63,192 nt of DNA, taken from the NCBI RefSeq assembly GCF_018614075.1, contig NZ_JAGGOZ010000086.1, positions 1 through 63,192 of the forward strand. The letters run 5' to 3'. The DNA comes from Streptomyces sp. ISL-94. GTDB taxonomy: Bacteria; Actinomycetota; Actinomycetes; Streptomycetales; Streptomycetaceae. Position numbers and translations under genes: made by a program. The notes under the pieces were generated by a model. That model saw only the letters and a list, made by a program, of their open reading frames with translations, made no database searches and was not told the origin of the DNA. Shown in pieces: positions 43,147-51,120 of the stretch (within the stretch, counting starts at the first letter, position 1; every line of letters begins with the position of its first letter).

Positions 43147-43518
43147 CTACAGCTCCTCCATCCGGATCGCGGACTTCAGGTCCTCGTGGGCCTCGCCCCG
43201 CTTGCCCTCCTGCTGCTCCAGGAGCGCCGCGGCGATGGCGTCGAGCTTGCGCTGGATGGCGTGCTCGGCGCGCTGCTCGGAGTTCTTCAGCAAGGCCAGC
43301 AGCAGCAAGGCCACCGCGCTGATCGCGTCGCCCGCGAGGTGCTGCCACTCGTAGGCCAGGCCCAGGACGTGGACCACCACGAGGCCGGCCACCAAGGCCA
43401 CGCACAGGAGGGAGAAGGCGGCCGAGCTCGTGAAATTCGAGGCCAGCTCGGCGAGCCTCTCGAAGAGGCCGGCCCGCCCTCGGTCCCCGCTCTTCTCCGC
43501 CGGGTGTCGAAAGGCCAT
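43147..43518 (-). CDS. Low-affinity iron permease (Fet4-like) family small membrane protein
   Basis: A 123-residue protein with two hydrophobic segments (AAFSLLCVALVAGLVVVHVLG and AISAVALLLLALLK) followed by an amphipathic, charged C-terminus (SEQRAEHAIQRKLDAIAAALLEQQEGKRGEAHEDLKSA). This is the bacterial short form of the low-affinity iron permease family (FERLAELASNFTSSAAF is typical). Iron transport is not shown for the short forms. Confidence 0.82.
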   Translation of the reverse strand: MAFRHPAEKSGDRGRAGLFERLAELASNFTSSAAFSLLCVALVAGLVVVHVLGLAYEWQHLAGDAISAVALLLLALLKNSEQRAEHAIQRKLDAIAAALLEQQEGKRGEAHEDLKSAIRMEEL

Positions 43519-43559
43519 GGCGTGCGCTTACCCGCCGCGGCCCGGCCCACACCCCGCGG

Positions 43560-43793
43560 CTACGCGGGCTCCTTTCGGCTGCTCGGATCGGCCCACGCCT
43601 GCAGTGCCGTTCCGAAGGCGGTCATGCAGGGGTCGCAGTAGCGTTCGGTTGCCGCTGTGACCGCAGGCTCGGCGGCGGTCGCATGCGGTGCGAGGCGGCC
43701 TCCGCAGAGGGTGCCGGCGATGGTGTCCTTGGCAACGACGTGCCAGATCAGTTCGCATGGGTCGTCGGTGGACTCGGCGCGCATCTCGTACAT
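43560..43793 (-). CDS. Small Cys-containing protein of unknown function
   Basis: A 77-residue protein from ATG 43793 (AAAGG upstream): MYEMRAESTDDPCELIWHVV, then TLCGGRLAP, and RYCDPCMTAFGTAL. The Cys-x2-Cys with two earlier Cys could make a small zinc site. It resembles widespread short streptomycete proteins of this pattern, none with a function known to me. It is downstream of, and same strand as, the periplasmic-binding-fold gene, separated by 173 bases. Confidence 0.7.
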   Translation of the reverse strand: MYEMRAESTDDPCELIWHVVAKDTIAGTLCGGRLAPHATAAEPAVTAATERYCDPCMTAFGTALQAWADPSSRKEPA

Positions 43794-43966
43794 GGGCGTG
43801 CCTTTCTGCGAGTGAGCGGGGTGGGTACCTGCCCCAGTTTCATGAGAGGGCCGTCCGTCCCAAAGGGCTAGCCGGAGTAGGCCATCGGAGGGAAAAGTGG
43901 CTGCCGGGGGTTTGACCGCCTGCACACGTACCCCGGAGGTCGCGGCACGGATCGCTCCGCTTCCCC

Positions 43967-45079
43967 TCAGCCGGCGTGAAGGATCCGGAAGCGCTCGGGT
44001 TCCGCCGGATCTCGATCAACGACTTGGATGGGCGTCCAAGCCCATTGCCACACGCTGATGCCCGGCGTGCGGGAGAACCGGATCTGCCCGCGGGTGCCTT
44101 CGACTGCGACGCGCGGCCAGGATTCGGCAAGGCGCGCCCGGTCCGCGCCGTGAGAACGCAGCACATCGGCGAGGACGACGACCGTGTCGTAGCCCTCGAA
44201 GGCGACGAAGGAGGGCGCTTCGCCCAACCGCTCGCGCAGGGCCGTCTCGACTCGTGCACCGAGTGGGCCGAGGCGCTCGGGCAGGTAGCGCAGGAACGGG
44301 ATCGCGGCGCTGTCGTCGCCCAGCAACGTCGCCCATTCGGCGAACTCCGGTTGCCCGGCCGGAGCACCCATCATGATCTCGGCAAGGCGCTCGTCACGGC
44401 GGACCGACTTGACGATCGACACTGCGGGCTCCGGGAAGCCGGTCAACAGAAGGAGGGCTGTCGCGCGATTGCCGACGAGCTCGTCACACACGGCCGTGGG
44501 GGCGAGCGCACGTACATCGAGTTCGATGACGGTGCCGCCGCGTGGAGCGAGGTAGTCACGCAGAATGCGGGCCCCAGCGGCCCAGTAGACACTCGGCTCG
44601 GCTGCTACGGCGATTCGGCTGTGGCCCGCGCCGAGGAGGAAGTCCGCGTAGATCTGCCAGCCGTGGGACTGCGCCGGGGCGAGGCGCGCGACCCATTCCG
44701 TCGGCTGTTCCGTGAGCGCGTCGAGAACCGCTGACGAGCAGAGGAACGGCAGGCCGAGGGCGTCGGCCCTGGCGGCAGCGGCGCGAGCGACGACGCTGTG
44801 ATACTCCCCCGCCAAGGCGGCCACGCCCAGGCGGGCCAATTCATCCACGGCCGCTGCGGCCCGCTGGGGATCAGCCGCGGTGTCTCGGACCACCAGTTCG
44901 AGTGGTCTTCCGCCGATCCCGCCGGCCTCGTTGACTTCGCCGACGGCCAGCTCGAGTCCAGCGAGCAAGTGCCGGCCTGCCTCGACCCAGCCAGGCCGAG
45001 TCAGCGGAACGAGAGCGCCGATCCGGACGGATGATCCGTCAGTCCGCTCCGATCCAGGTGACGATGGTGGCGTATTCAT
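43967..45079 (-). CDS. Periplasmic-binding-fold (LivJ/AmiC-type) protein without a signal peptide
   Basis: A 370-residue protein of the type I substrate-binding (Peripla_BP_6) fold: VRIGALVPLTRPGWVEAGRHLLAGLELAVGEVNEAGGIGGRPLELVVRD, LGVAALAGEYHSVVARAAAA, LPFLCSSAVLDAL, SFVAFEGYDTVVVLADVL. It starts at ATG 45079 behind GGGAGA, and the first 18 residues are polar (MNTPPSSPGSERTDGSS), so no signal peptide or lipobox is present. No permease or ATPase gene is nearby. It may be a cytosolic ligand sensor like AmiC rather than an uptake protein, or the true start may have been lost. Confidence 0.85.
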   Translation of the reverse strand: MNTPPSSPGSERTDGSSVRIGALVPLTRPGWVEAGRHLLAGLELAVGEVNEAGGIGGRPLELVVRDTAADPQRAAAAVDELARLGVAALAGEYHSVVARAAAARADALGLPFLCSSAVLDALTEQPTEWVARLAPAQSHGWQIYADFLLGAGHSRIAVAAEPSVYWAAGARILRDYLAPRGGTVIELDVRALAPTAVCDELVGNRATALLLLTGFPEPAVSIVKSVRRDERLAEIMMGAPAGQPEFAEWATLLGDDSAAIPFLRYLPERLGPLGARVETALRERLGEAPSFVAFEGYDTVVVLADVLRSHGADRARLAESWPRVAVEGTRGQIRFSRTPGISVWQWAWTPIQVVDRDPAEPERFRILHAG

Positions 45080-45210
45080 GCGTTGGCGTCTCCCGTGTGA
45101 CGTTCGGTTGCAGTTCGTCCGGATCGCAGAATGGCAAGGCCCGGTAGTACGCGTTCGTCTTGTCTCATCTCGCCGTGGTGGACGCACCTGGGTGGCCATG
45201 CCCCAAGCGT

Positions 45211-45864
45211 TCAGCCTGGGATGAGTGCGTCCCACTGGTCTCGGGTCGGGCCGTCGTGCTGCGGCGAGAAGTCCGGGTGCGCGGTCAGCCAGGCGGTGAC
45301 GTGTCGGTCCACTTCGTCGGTGCCGTAGGCGTCGTGGGCTGGTCGCAGGAGACGTACCTGGGCTCGGGCTCTCATGACGACGGGATCGTCGAAGGCGCAG
45401 GCGGCCAGGGCAGCAGCCCGCCGGTCTGAGGGTGGTGCGCTCTCGGCGAGGCGTTGCTCGTTGGCACGGCCGGCCGTCACCTGCGCGTCGAACCACGGGC
45501 GGAGGGCGGCCTCCAGCACGATGCGGCGGGTGCGCAGGGTCACCAGTCCTCATCGCCGGCCCGATGCGGCGGATGCTCGCCGAACCAGTCGAACTCGTGG
45601 TACTCCCGGGCTCCGCGTGCCAGCAGGTCCGCGTAGACATCAGGGGTCTCGGTGCGCAACACGGTGCGTACGGGCGCGAGGAGCGAGTGGGGCTGGGTGG
45701 CCTGCGGGATCCGGGGTCTGTCCCAGTGGAAGAAGTCCTGGTTCAGGTCCTCTCCGGCCTGCCGGGCGTCCTGCTCGAACAACGTGACCGTATGGCCCCG
45801 CCGGCCAAGCGTGAGCGCCGTCCCCAGCCCGCTGATACCCCCACCGATCGCCGCAACCCGCCAC
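45211..45864 (-). pseudogene. Degraded FAD-dependent monooxygenase (two frameshifts and internal deletion)
   Basis: A good ribosome site (AAGGGGGGCTCA) precedes GTG 45864, but the frame from it is wrong. The FAD-binding start VAAIGGGISGLGTALTLGRRGHTVTLFEQD is read one base later, consistent with one inserted G near 45857-45861. The frame continues to DIYADLLARGAREYHEFD-like VYADLLARGAREYHEFD and RAGDEDW, where TGA stops it at about 45540. The adjacent frame goes on with LRTRRIVLEAALRPWFDAQVTAGRANEQRL, and VMRARAQVRLLRPAHDAY to 45211. The central substrate domain and the GD motif are missing, so about 250 residues were deleted where VTLRTRRIVLEAALR meets RPWFDAQ. Confidence 0.78.
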
Positions 45865-46304
45865 TGAGCCCCCCTTCGCGTCGTGTTGCGGAGCGAGCCT
45901 ACTGCTTGGCGATCTTCGGTCGAGCACCGGCGTCGTCCGAGCCGCCGACTACGCGGAGAGCGTGGCCGAGGGCTACGGGTACGGCCCCGACCTCCAGGCT
46001 CACCTGGCGGCTCCTCAGCCCCCGCCGGGGCGTCACACTGGCCACAGTGCTGATGGCCGTGGAGGCGTGACGGAGCCCCCGCTCGCCGAACACCGCGATC
46101 GGCAAGCAGGGGCTTCCTGCACCACGCCCGCTGTGACAGCGAGAGCCGCCAAGCAGTCCAGGGGCGGGTGTCCGTGGCCGGTGGACCCATGGTCGACCGG
46201 GTGGGGCGGGCCTGTCTGGACACAGTGAATCACCCACGAGGCGAATATGCCAGGCTGGCCTGCATTTGCGCTAGAGGAATCGCGCTCTGCCTTGCGGCTG
46301 CCGG
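45865..46304. other. Gene-free stretch between two pseudogenes
   Basis: I find no convincing gene in these 440 bases. A plus-strand frame around 45918-46060 (TGVVRAADYAESVAEGYGYG) looks protein-like for about 40 codons but has no ends that fit a family. It may be another unidentified remnant. Confidence 0.4.
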
Positions 46305-46848
46305 TCAGGATGGTGTCGTGTCCGTAGCGTTGATGGCCACCAGTCCCTTCGCGCCCATGCCGTACACCCGTCCGCCGCCCGCCCGGATCGGGACCTGGCT
46401 GTACGTCACGGTCCGTTCGGCTCGGACGTCCAACGGGCTTGGCCGCCCTGGGTGTTCAGCACCCACATCCGGCCGCTCGAACGGGGTGGGATGCTGCCCC
46501 AGCGCCTGTTCCGGCGACATGTAGGGCGCCGAGCCGATCAGCGATCCGGTGGAGGTGAGCGCCGTCCCGTCGGTGGTCGATCACGTGCGGCCCGTCCAGG
46601 GCCAGGAGGACGTTCGCCGGCCTCAGGTCCCGGTGGATCACCCCGGCTCCGTGCACCGAGACCGGCGCCTCCGCGAGGCCGGCCGTCAGCATCCGCAACG
46701 CGTCCTCGGGCAGCGGTCCGTGGGCCCCGGCCGCCGAGTGCAGCGAGAGGCCGACGACGAACGAGGTCGCCATCCACGGAACTTCGGCGTCGGTGTCGGC
46801 GTCCACCACCGGGGCCGTGAACGCCCCTGACACCTGCCGCGCCCCCGC
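46305..46848 (-). pseudogene. Degraded AfsK-like Ser/Thr kinase with beta-propeller remnant
   Basis: The minus strand carries kinase pieces in order: RQVSGAFTAPVVDADTDAEVPW, MATSFVVGLSL, GVIHRDLRPANVLLALDGPHVID (catalytic loop HRDLRPAN). A frameshift with a short deletion follows, then DGTALTSTGSLIGSAPYMSPEQALGQHPTP. After a further jump comes GGGRVYGMGAKGLVAINATD, like a PQQ-propeller blade, and a stop at 46305. The N-lobe, DFG segment, C-lobe end and most of the propeller are gone. The layout matches streptomycete AfsK-type kinases (kinase plus PQQ propeller). Confidence 0.75.
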
Positions 46849-46900
46849 GCATCCGCACTTGGGACGGCGGGCCGTCAGACGCGCGCTACAGGAGACGGCG

Positions 46901-46936
46901 CCGAGGGGCGGGCGGTGTGACGCGCCCGCCCCTCGG
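46901..46936 (-). terminator. Hairpin terminator after the MFS gene
   Basis: CCGAGGGGCGGGC (46901-46913) pairs with GCCCGCCCCTCGG (46924-46936), a perfect 13-bp stem with a 10-base loop, 32 bases past the MFS stop. Confidence 0.85.
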
Positions 46937-46968
46937 CCACCGGTGATGCGGTCAGACGGCCGGGGCGA

Positions 46969-48258
46969 TCAGACGGTCGCGGGTGCGGACCGGGACTGCG
47001 GCGCCGGCGGCGCGAGGCGGCCGGTGCGGTGCAGTGCGTACAGTGCGCCGCCGCACACGAGGCCGAGCGCGCACAGCGCCAGCCACGGCAGCGCGGACAT
47101 CCCGGCGTCGCGCGCCGCGTCCAGCGCCACGCCCGTGAGGAGGTTGCCGAGGGTGATGCCGACCCCGCAGATGGTGTTGTACAGCCCGTAGTGGGTGGCC
47201 ACGAGCCGGTCGTCGGCCAGCCGGACGATCGTGTCCATCTCGAACGGGTACGCGATCATCGTGCCGAGCGCCAGCAGCAGCGCGGACAGCGCGGGCGGTA
47301 CGGAGGCCAGCAGCCACAGCCCCGGCCCGCCGCCCGGCACCGGCACGGCCGAGGCCAGGAGCAGGGGTACGAACGCCACCCCCATGGTCAGCAGGCCCCA
47401 CACCAGGGCCCGGCCGGGCTCGGTCCTGGCCTTGCACCACGCGGTCACCTTCGTCTGGAAGAGGATCGTGCTCAGCCCGGAGACGGCGAACAGCACCGCC
47501 ACCGCTGCCGTGCCGAACCGCCCTTCTCCGCCCAGGCGCCGGACCTCCAGGGGGAGGGCGAGGTAGACCTGGAAGGACATGACGTACGAGCCGGTCATGG
47601 CCATGGAGAAGAGCAGGAACGGGCGGTTGGAGAAGATCCCGCGCCACTGGGTGAGGACGCCCTCGGCGGTCCTCCTGTCCGCCGCCCGTCGCGCGGGCAG
47701 CGCCCGGATCTGTACGAGGCTCAGCACCGCGAAGATCCCCGATGCCACCAGGCAGGTCACGCTGAAGTCGACCCCGGTGAGCACCATCCCCACCAGGGGG
47801 CCGAGCAGGATTCCGGCCTGGTAGAAGACGTTGAACAGGGCGAACGCCTCCACCCTGCGCTCTCCCGCGTCGGCGGCGAGGTAGGCGCGGGACGCGGGGT
47901 TGAACAGGGCCCCGGCCAGCCCCGTCGCCGCGGAGGCCGCGAGCAGGGCGGGTACGGACTCCACGAGCCCCAGGACCGCGAAGCCGGCGGTGCGCAGCAC
48001 GAGTCCCGCGATGATCATCGGTTTGTAGCCGAGCCGGTCGGCCAGGGTTCCGCCGATCAGGAACATGCCCTGCTGGCTGAAGTTGCGGACGCCGAGGATC
48101 AGCCCGACCAGCCAGCCGGCGAGCCCCAGCGGGCCCGCCAGGTGGGTGGCGAGGTAGGGCATGAGCATGTAGAAGCCGAGGTTGATGGTGAACTGGTTCA
48201 CCATCAGCAGTCGGACGCTCCGCTCGTAGGTGCGGACCTGTGCGAGGGTCCCCTTCAC
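46969..48258 (-). CDS. MFS transporter coupled to a PLP enzyme
   Basis: A 429-residue 12-helix major facilitator protein (DHA1/MdtH-like). TINLGFYMLMPYLATHLAG forms helix 1, and the loop 2-3 signature reads GGTLADRLGYKPMIIAG. FNPASRAYLAAD, FYQAGILLGPLVGMVL, and helix-rich C-half segments follow. Start GTG 48258 has GGAG upstream and overlaps the stop of the PLP enzyme by four bases. It probably exports the product or a related amino acid made by that enzyme. This export role is inferred from coupling. Confidence 0.9.
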   Translation of the reverse strand: MKGTLAQVRTYERSVRLLMVNQFTINLGFYMLMPYLATHLAGPLGLAGWLVGLILGVRNFSQQGMFLIGGTLADRLGYKPMIIAGLVLRTAGFAVLGLVESVPALLAASAATGLAGALFNPASRAYLAADAGERRVEAFALFNVFYQAGILLGPLVGMVLTGVDFSVTCLVASGIFAVLSLVQIRALPARRAADRRTAEGVLTQWRGIFSNRPFLLFSMAMTGSYVMSFQVYLALPLEVRRLGGEGRFGTAAVAVLFAVSGLSTILFQTKVTAWCKARTEPGRALVWGLLTMGVAFVPLLLASAVPVPGGGPGLWLLASVPPALSALLLALGTMIAYPFEMDTIVRLADDRLVATHYGLYNTICGVGITLGNLLTGVALDAARDAGMSALPWLALCALGLVCGGALYALHRTGRLAPPAPQSRSAPATV

Positions 48259-49349
48259 CGCGCCTGCTCCTCGGAGCCGAGCGTGAGCGGGTCGACCACC
48301 GCCGTGCAGCGGGTCCAGCGGGTGACCTCCTTCTCGTCCAGGCGGCCGATGAGATCCGGTTCGGACGCCGGCGGGGCGTCGAGCAGGCCGTGGGCGCGGC
48401 AGTAGTCGTCGTCGTAGACGGTGCCGAGGTAGCGCTGCGGGCCGTCCGGGAAGACCGCCGCGATGCGGGTGTCCTCGGGCAGGGACCGAGCCGTCCAGCC
48501 CGCGACCAGAGCGACCGCGCCGACGCTCCATCCGCCGGTGGCGTAGTGGGAGCCCGCCAGCCGGCGGCAGGCCCACACGGCTTCCGCCGGGGAGACCCAG
48601 TGGACCTCGTCGAAGTTCTCGTAGGCGACGTTCCGGGGGTAGATGCTGGAGCCGAGGCCGCGCATCAGCCGGGGCCGGGCAGGCTGCCCGAAGATCGTCG
48701 AGCCGATGGTGTCGACGCCGACCAGCGTCAGGTCGGGATACAGCCGGCGCAGCGCGCGGGAGATGCCCGCGGAGTGGCCGCCGGTGCCCACGCTGCACAC
48801 CAGGACGTCGATGTGCTGGAGCGCGGTGGCGAGTTCGAGCGCCAGGGGCGTGTAGGCCGTGGTGTTGTCGGGGTTGTTGTACTGGTCGGGGCACCAGGAG
48901 TCCGGGTGCCGCGCCAGCAGGTGGCTGACCCGGTCGCGGCGGGCCTGCTGCCAGCCGCCGGTCGCGTGCGGTTCGGCGACCACGTTGACCTGGGCCCCGT
49001 AGGCGGCGAGCAGCCGGGTCATGGAGGCCTCCAGGCCGGGGTCGGTCACCAGGGTGACCGGGTGGCCGTACACCATGCCCGCGAGGGCGAGGCCGAGCCC
49101 GAGGGTGCCGCTGGTGGACTCGATGATGCGCGCGCCCGGCTTGAGGTCGCCGCGGGCGCGGGCGCGTTCGACCATGTGCAGGCCGGGGCGGTCCTTGATT
49201 CCGCCCGGGTTGAAGCCCTCCAGCTTGGCCCAGAAGCCGCGGCCGGCCGGTGCGAGGGGCTCGGAGATCCGCAGCAGGGGGGTGTTGCCGACGAGTGCGG
49301 ACAGGGCGGAGCGCGTGGCGGATGACGTGTCGCTGATCGAGGAATGCAT
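48255..49349 (-). CDS. PLP-dependent cysteine-synthase-family enzyme
   Basis: A 364-residue fold-type II PLP enzyme. The cofactor Lys is in GFNPGGIKDRPGLHMVE; family members usually have NPGGSVKDR, so one residue is missing before the Lys. The phosphate loop is ESTSGTLGLGLALAGMV, and CSVGTGGHSAGISRALRRLYPDL is the C-terminal PLP loop. It resembles cysteine synthase, cystathionine beta-synthase and SbnA-type diaminopropionate enzymes, but the C-terminal about 60 residues (YLGTVYDDDYCRAHGLL) differ. Its coupling to an exporter suggests an amino acid leaves the cell. The exact reaction is open. Confidence 0.85.
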   Translation of the reverse strand: MHSSISDTSSATRSALSALVGNTPLLRISEPLAPAGRGFWAKLEGFNPGGIKDRPGLHMVERARARGDLKPGARIIESTSGTLGLGLALAGMVYGHPVTLVTDPGLEASMTRLLAAYGAQVNVVAEPHATGGWQQARRDRVSHLLARHPDSWCPDQYNNPDNTTAYTPLALELATALQHIDVLVCSVGTGGHSAGISRALRRLYPDLTLVGVDTIGSTIFGQPARPRLMRGLGSSIYPRNVAYENFDEVHWVSPAEAVWACRRLAGSHYATGGWSVGAVALVAGWTARSLPEDTRIAAVFPDGPQRYLGTVYDDDYCRAHGLLDAPPASEPDLIGRLDEKEVTRWTRCTAVVDPLTLGSEEQAR

Positions 49350-49425
49350 GACTGCGCTTTCGTTCGGTGATACGCGTCGGGTACTCGTTCGGGAGCCGCT
49401 GGGAACGGCTGCGTGACCGAGTGGC

Positions 49426-49890
49426 CTAGATGCGCCACCGACAGACGCTGGTGAGCGTGGTGCGGCCCGGGCGGGCTATGGCGGTTCTGCGGCGGGAGCC
49501 GGGGGCAGCCGAGGGCGCGTCCGCCGTCGGCTGCCCGGGTGTCATGGCGGGCGTCAAGGCGAGGACCGGACCGGCCGGGTGCGGGGGCTCGCCTTGGGCG
49601 GCCTGGGCGGGCAGACCGGGGAAGGTGCACGCGGCGCCGTGGTCGTGCCGGGGCCGCTCGGGTGCGTGCTGCTGGGGGTCGGCGGAGGCGGAGGCGGGCG
49701 CGGAGGTGGACGCGGGCGCGGGCGCGGGGCCGGGCGCGGAGGTGGAGGTGGGCGCGAACGCGCCGAGGGAGAGATGGCCGTGCGTGTCGCCGGACAGGTA
49801 GGAGGAGCAGTGGACCGCTGCGAGCAGCAGCCCGCTCATCAGGCAGGCGAGCAGGGCGCGCGGCCAGGGCGCGGAGTGGTGGCGAGGCAC
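49426..49890 (-). CDS. Small secreted His/Pro-rich protein of unknown function
   Basis: A 154-residue protein from GTG 49890, fixed by GGAGG four bases upstream. A signal-like hydrophobic segment (ALLACLMSGLLLAAVHC) is followed by a His-containing part (SGDTHGHLSLGAF), an Ala/Pro/Ser linker, and RPRHDHGAACTFPG. No enzyme motif is seen. An AT-rich palindrome lies about 120 bases upstream. Together with the two similar proteins at 50076 and 51856 it may belong to a metal-handling group; that is a guess from composition. Confidence 0.6.
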   Translation of the reverse strand: MPRHHSAPWPRALLACLMSGLLLAAVHCSSYLSGDTHGHLSLGAFAPTSTSAPGPAPAPASTSAPASASADPQQHAPERPRHDHGAACTFPGLPAQAAQGEPPHPAGPVLALTPAMTPGQPTADAPSAAPGSRRRTAIARPGRTTLTSVCRWRI

Positions 49891-50008
49891 AGTTCCTCCG
49901 TACAACAGTCACTGCCGCGCCCAGGTGGGCCGGAAGTGTCGTCGGCGGTTCTCGTCGGCTGCGCGCGGTCGCGGGTGTCGGGGTGTCAGATCCTGAAGGT
50001 CTCTGAAC

Positions 50009-50031
50009 ATATCGCCCTGTTATGGGCATAT
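50009..50031. promoter_or_regulatory. AT-rich imperfect palindrome, candidate operator
   Basis: ATATCGCCCTGTTATGGGCATAT: ATAT-(C)-GCCC and GGGC-ATAT flank TGTTAT. It is an isolated AT-rich dyad in about 72% GC surroundings, upstream of the small secreted protein gene starting at 49890. The form resembles sites for metal-sensing regulators, but the regulator is unknown. Confidence 0.4.
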
Positions 50032-50075
50032 CCCGCAGCGCGTCGAGTGTCGTCGGATGCGACGGATGCGACGGC

Positions 50076-50456
50076 CTACATCTGGAGGACGGCTCGCACT
50101 ACGGGGTGTGCCGGGGCGGGACAGGCTGACCGCCCCTGATCCGCGGCGAGCGCGGGGGAGCGGCCCGGAAGGGCGGACTTCACACGGAGGGCGGCAGAGG
50201 CGGCGGTGCGCGGTGTGGCCGCGTCATGTGCGGCCGCCGGTTGCGGCGAGAGCGGCGCGCAGTCATGCGAGGGCCCGTGGTGGTCTTCGCCGGCAGGGGC
50301 GCCGGCGGCCACGGGGGAGGCGGAGGTGGGGCTTCCCGGCTCGCTGTTGTGCGGGCACAGGAAGCCCAGGATCAGCAGGGCCAGCGCGAGGATCACCAGC
50401 CGACCCGCGGACGGGCGGATCGGCCGACCGCCGGAGCGCGGCCAAGCTGTAACCAT
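50076..50456 (-). CDS. Small membrane-anchored or secreted His-rich protein
   Basis: A 126-residue protein from ATG 50456 (MVTAWPRSGG; weak ribosome site). The hydrophobic segment LVILALALLILGFLCPHN is followed by a Pro/Ala-rich region with GEDHHGPSHDCAPLSPQPAAAHD. The His and Cys suggest metal contact. It resembles DUF6153-type proteins in layout. No named family is recognised. Confidence 0.55.
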   Translation of the reverse strand: MVTAWPRSGGRPIRPSAGRLVILALALLILGFLCPHNSEPGSPTSASPVAAGAPAGEDHHGPSHDCAPLSPQPAAAHDAATPRTAASAALRVKSALPGRSPALAADQGRSACPAPAHPVVRAVLQM

Positions 50457-50595
50457 GCCGTGATCATACGGGGTCTTGTGGGAGAGCCGGGAACGCTCGC
50501 AAGAAGTAGGGGCGAACAACTCACCGGCGCGCCAAGCCTCTTGGAGAAACCTACGACCCTGGGCTGTCCTGTGCGCACCGGAAGGAGGCCGCTGC

Positions 50596-50733
50596 GTGAC
50601 GGACGATCAGGAGCCGTCGGCCGGTGCCCGGCGAGCACACTGCCGGCAGCCCCATGCCGCGCCCCCGACCCGTACGGCGGACAGCCCTCGGCCCCGAGGG
50701 CTGTGGCGCGTCACCCTGACCCTGGCTCCGTAG
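50596..50733 (+). CDS. Possible 45-residue small protein
   Basis: GTG 50596 lies seven bases after a near-perfect AAGGAGG site and opens 45 codons (VTDDQEPSAGARRAHCRQPH to a TAG at 50733). The peptide is Arg/Pro-rich, with one Cys and no membrane segment. The strong ribosome site is the only support. It could be a leader peptide or a chance frame. The next plus-strand gene starts 65 bases later. Confidence 0.35.
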   Translation: MTDDQEPSAGARRAHCRQPHAAPPTRTADSPRPRGLWRVTLTLAP

Positions 50734-50798
50734 CCGGTGGCGAGGCCCCGCGCGCGGGCCGTGGCTACGCTGGAAGCGGGCAGAGGGAGGCCGCACCG

Positions 50799-51077
50799 AT
50801 GAGACGACGCCATCACTTCCACATCGATCACGCCGGGCACTCCATCAGTGCCAACGTCCAGACCGGCCACACCACCGTCGTGGAGGTCCTCGTCGACGGC
50901 AAGGAGGGCGGCTACGCCACGACGCCCGACGACCACCCCCTGACGGTGCAGGTGGAGCTGCCGACCGATCCGCCGACGCAGGTCTCCGTACGCGCGACGC
51001 CCGGCCCCGGCGTGCCGCGCTGCCTCCTGGAGGCGCCGGGGGCCGAGCCCCACATCATGTCGCCGCGCCGGTACTGA
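50799..51077 (+). CDS. Small conserved protein with His-rich N-terminus
   Basis: A 92-residue protein from ATG 50799, with GGGAGG eight bases upstream. MRRRHHFHIDHAGHSISANV, then HTTVVEVLVDGKEGGYATTP, and LTVQVELPTDPPTQVSVRATPGPG indicate an all-beta domain. It has no signal peptide. I recognise the pattern from other Streptomyces but no function. It ends at a shared bidirectional terminator with the DUF305 gene. Confidence 0.7.
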   Translation: MRRRHHFHIDHAGHSISANVQTGHTTVVEVLVDGKEGGYATTPDDHPLTVQVELPTDPPTQVSVRATPGPGVPRCLLEAPGAEPHIMSPRRY

Positions 51078-51084
51078 CGGGCCG

Positions 51085-51115
51085 GCCGGCCCGAGGGGTG
51101 GTCCCTCGGGCCGGC
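51085..51115. terminator. Bidirectional terminator before the DUF305 gene end
   Basis: GCCGGCCCGAGGG (51085-51097) pairs with CCCTCGGGCCGGC (51103-51115), a 13-bp perfect stem with a 5-base loop, between convergent genes ending at 51077 and 51121. Confidence 0.85.
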
Positions 51116-51120
51116 GGTGC

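Noticed and set aside
48255..49349. Diaminopropionate/siderophore synthase SbnA
   Set aside because: The fold fits, but no SbnB-like partner or siderophore synthetase is nearby, so only the general PLP family is claimed.
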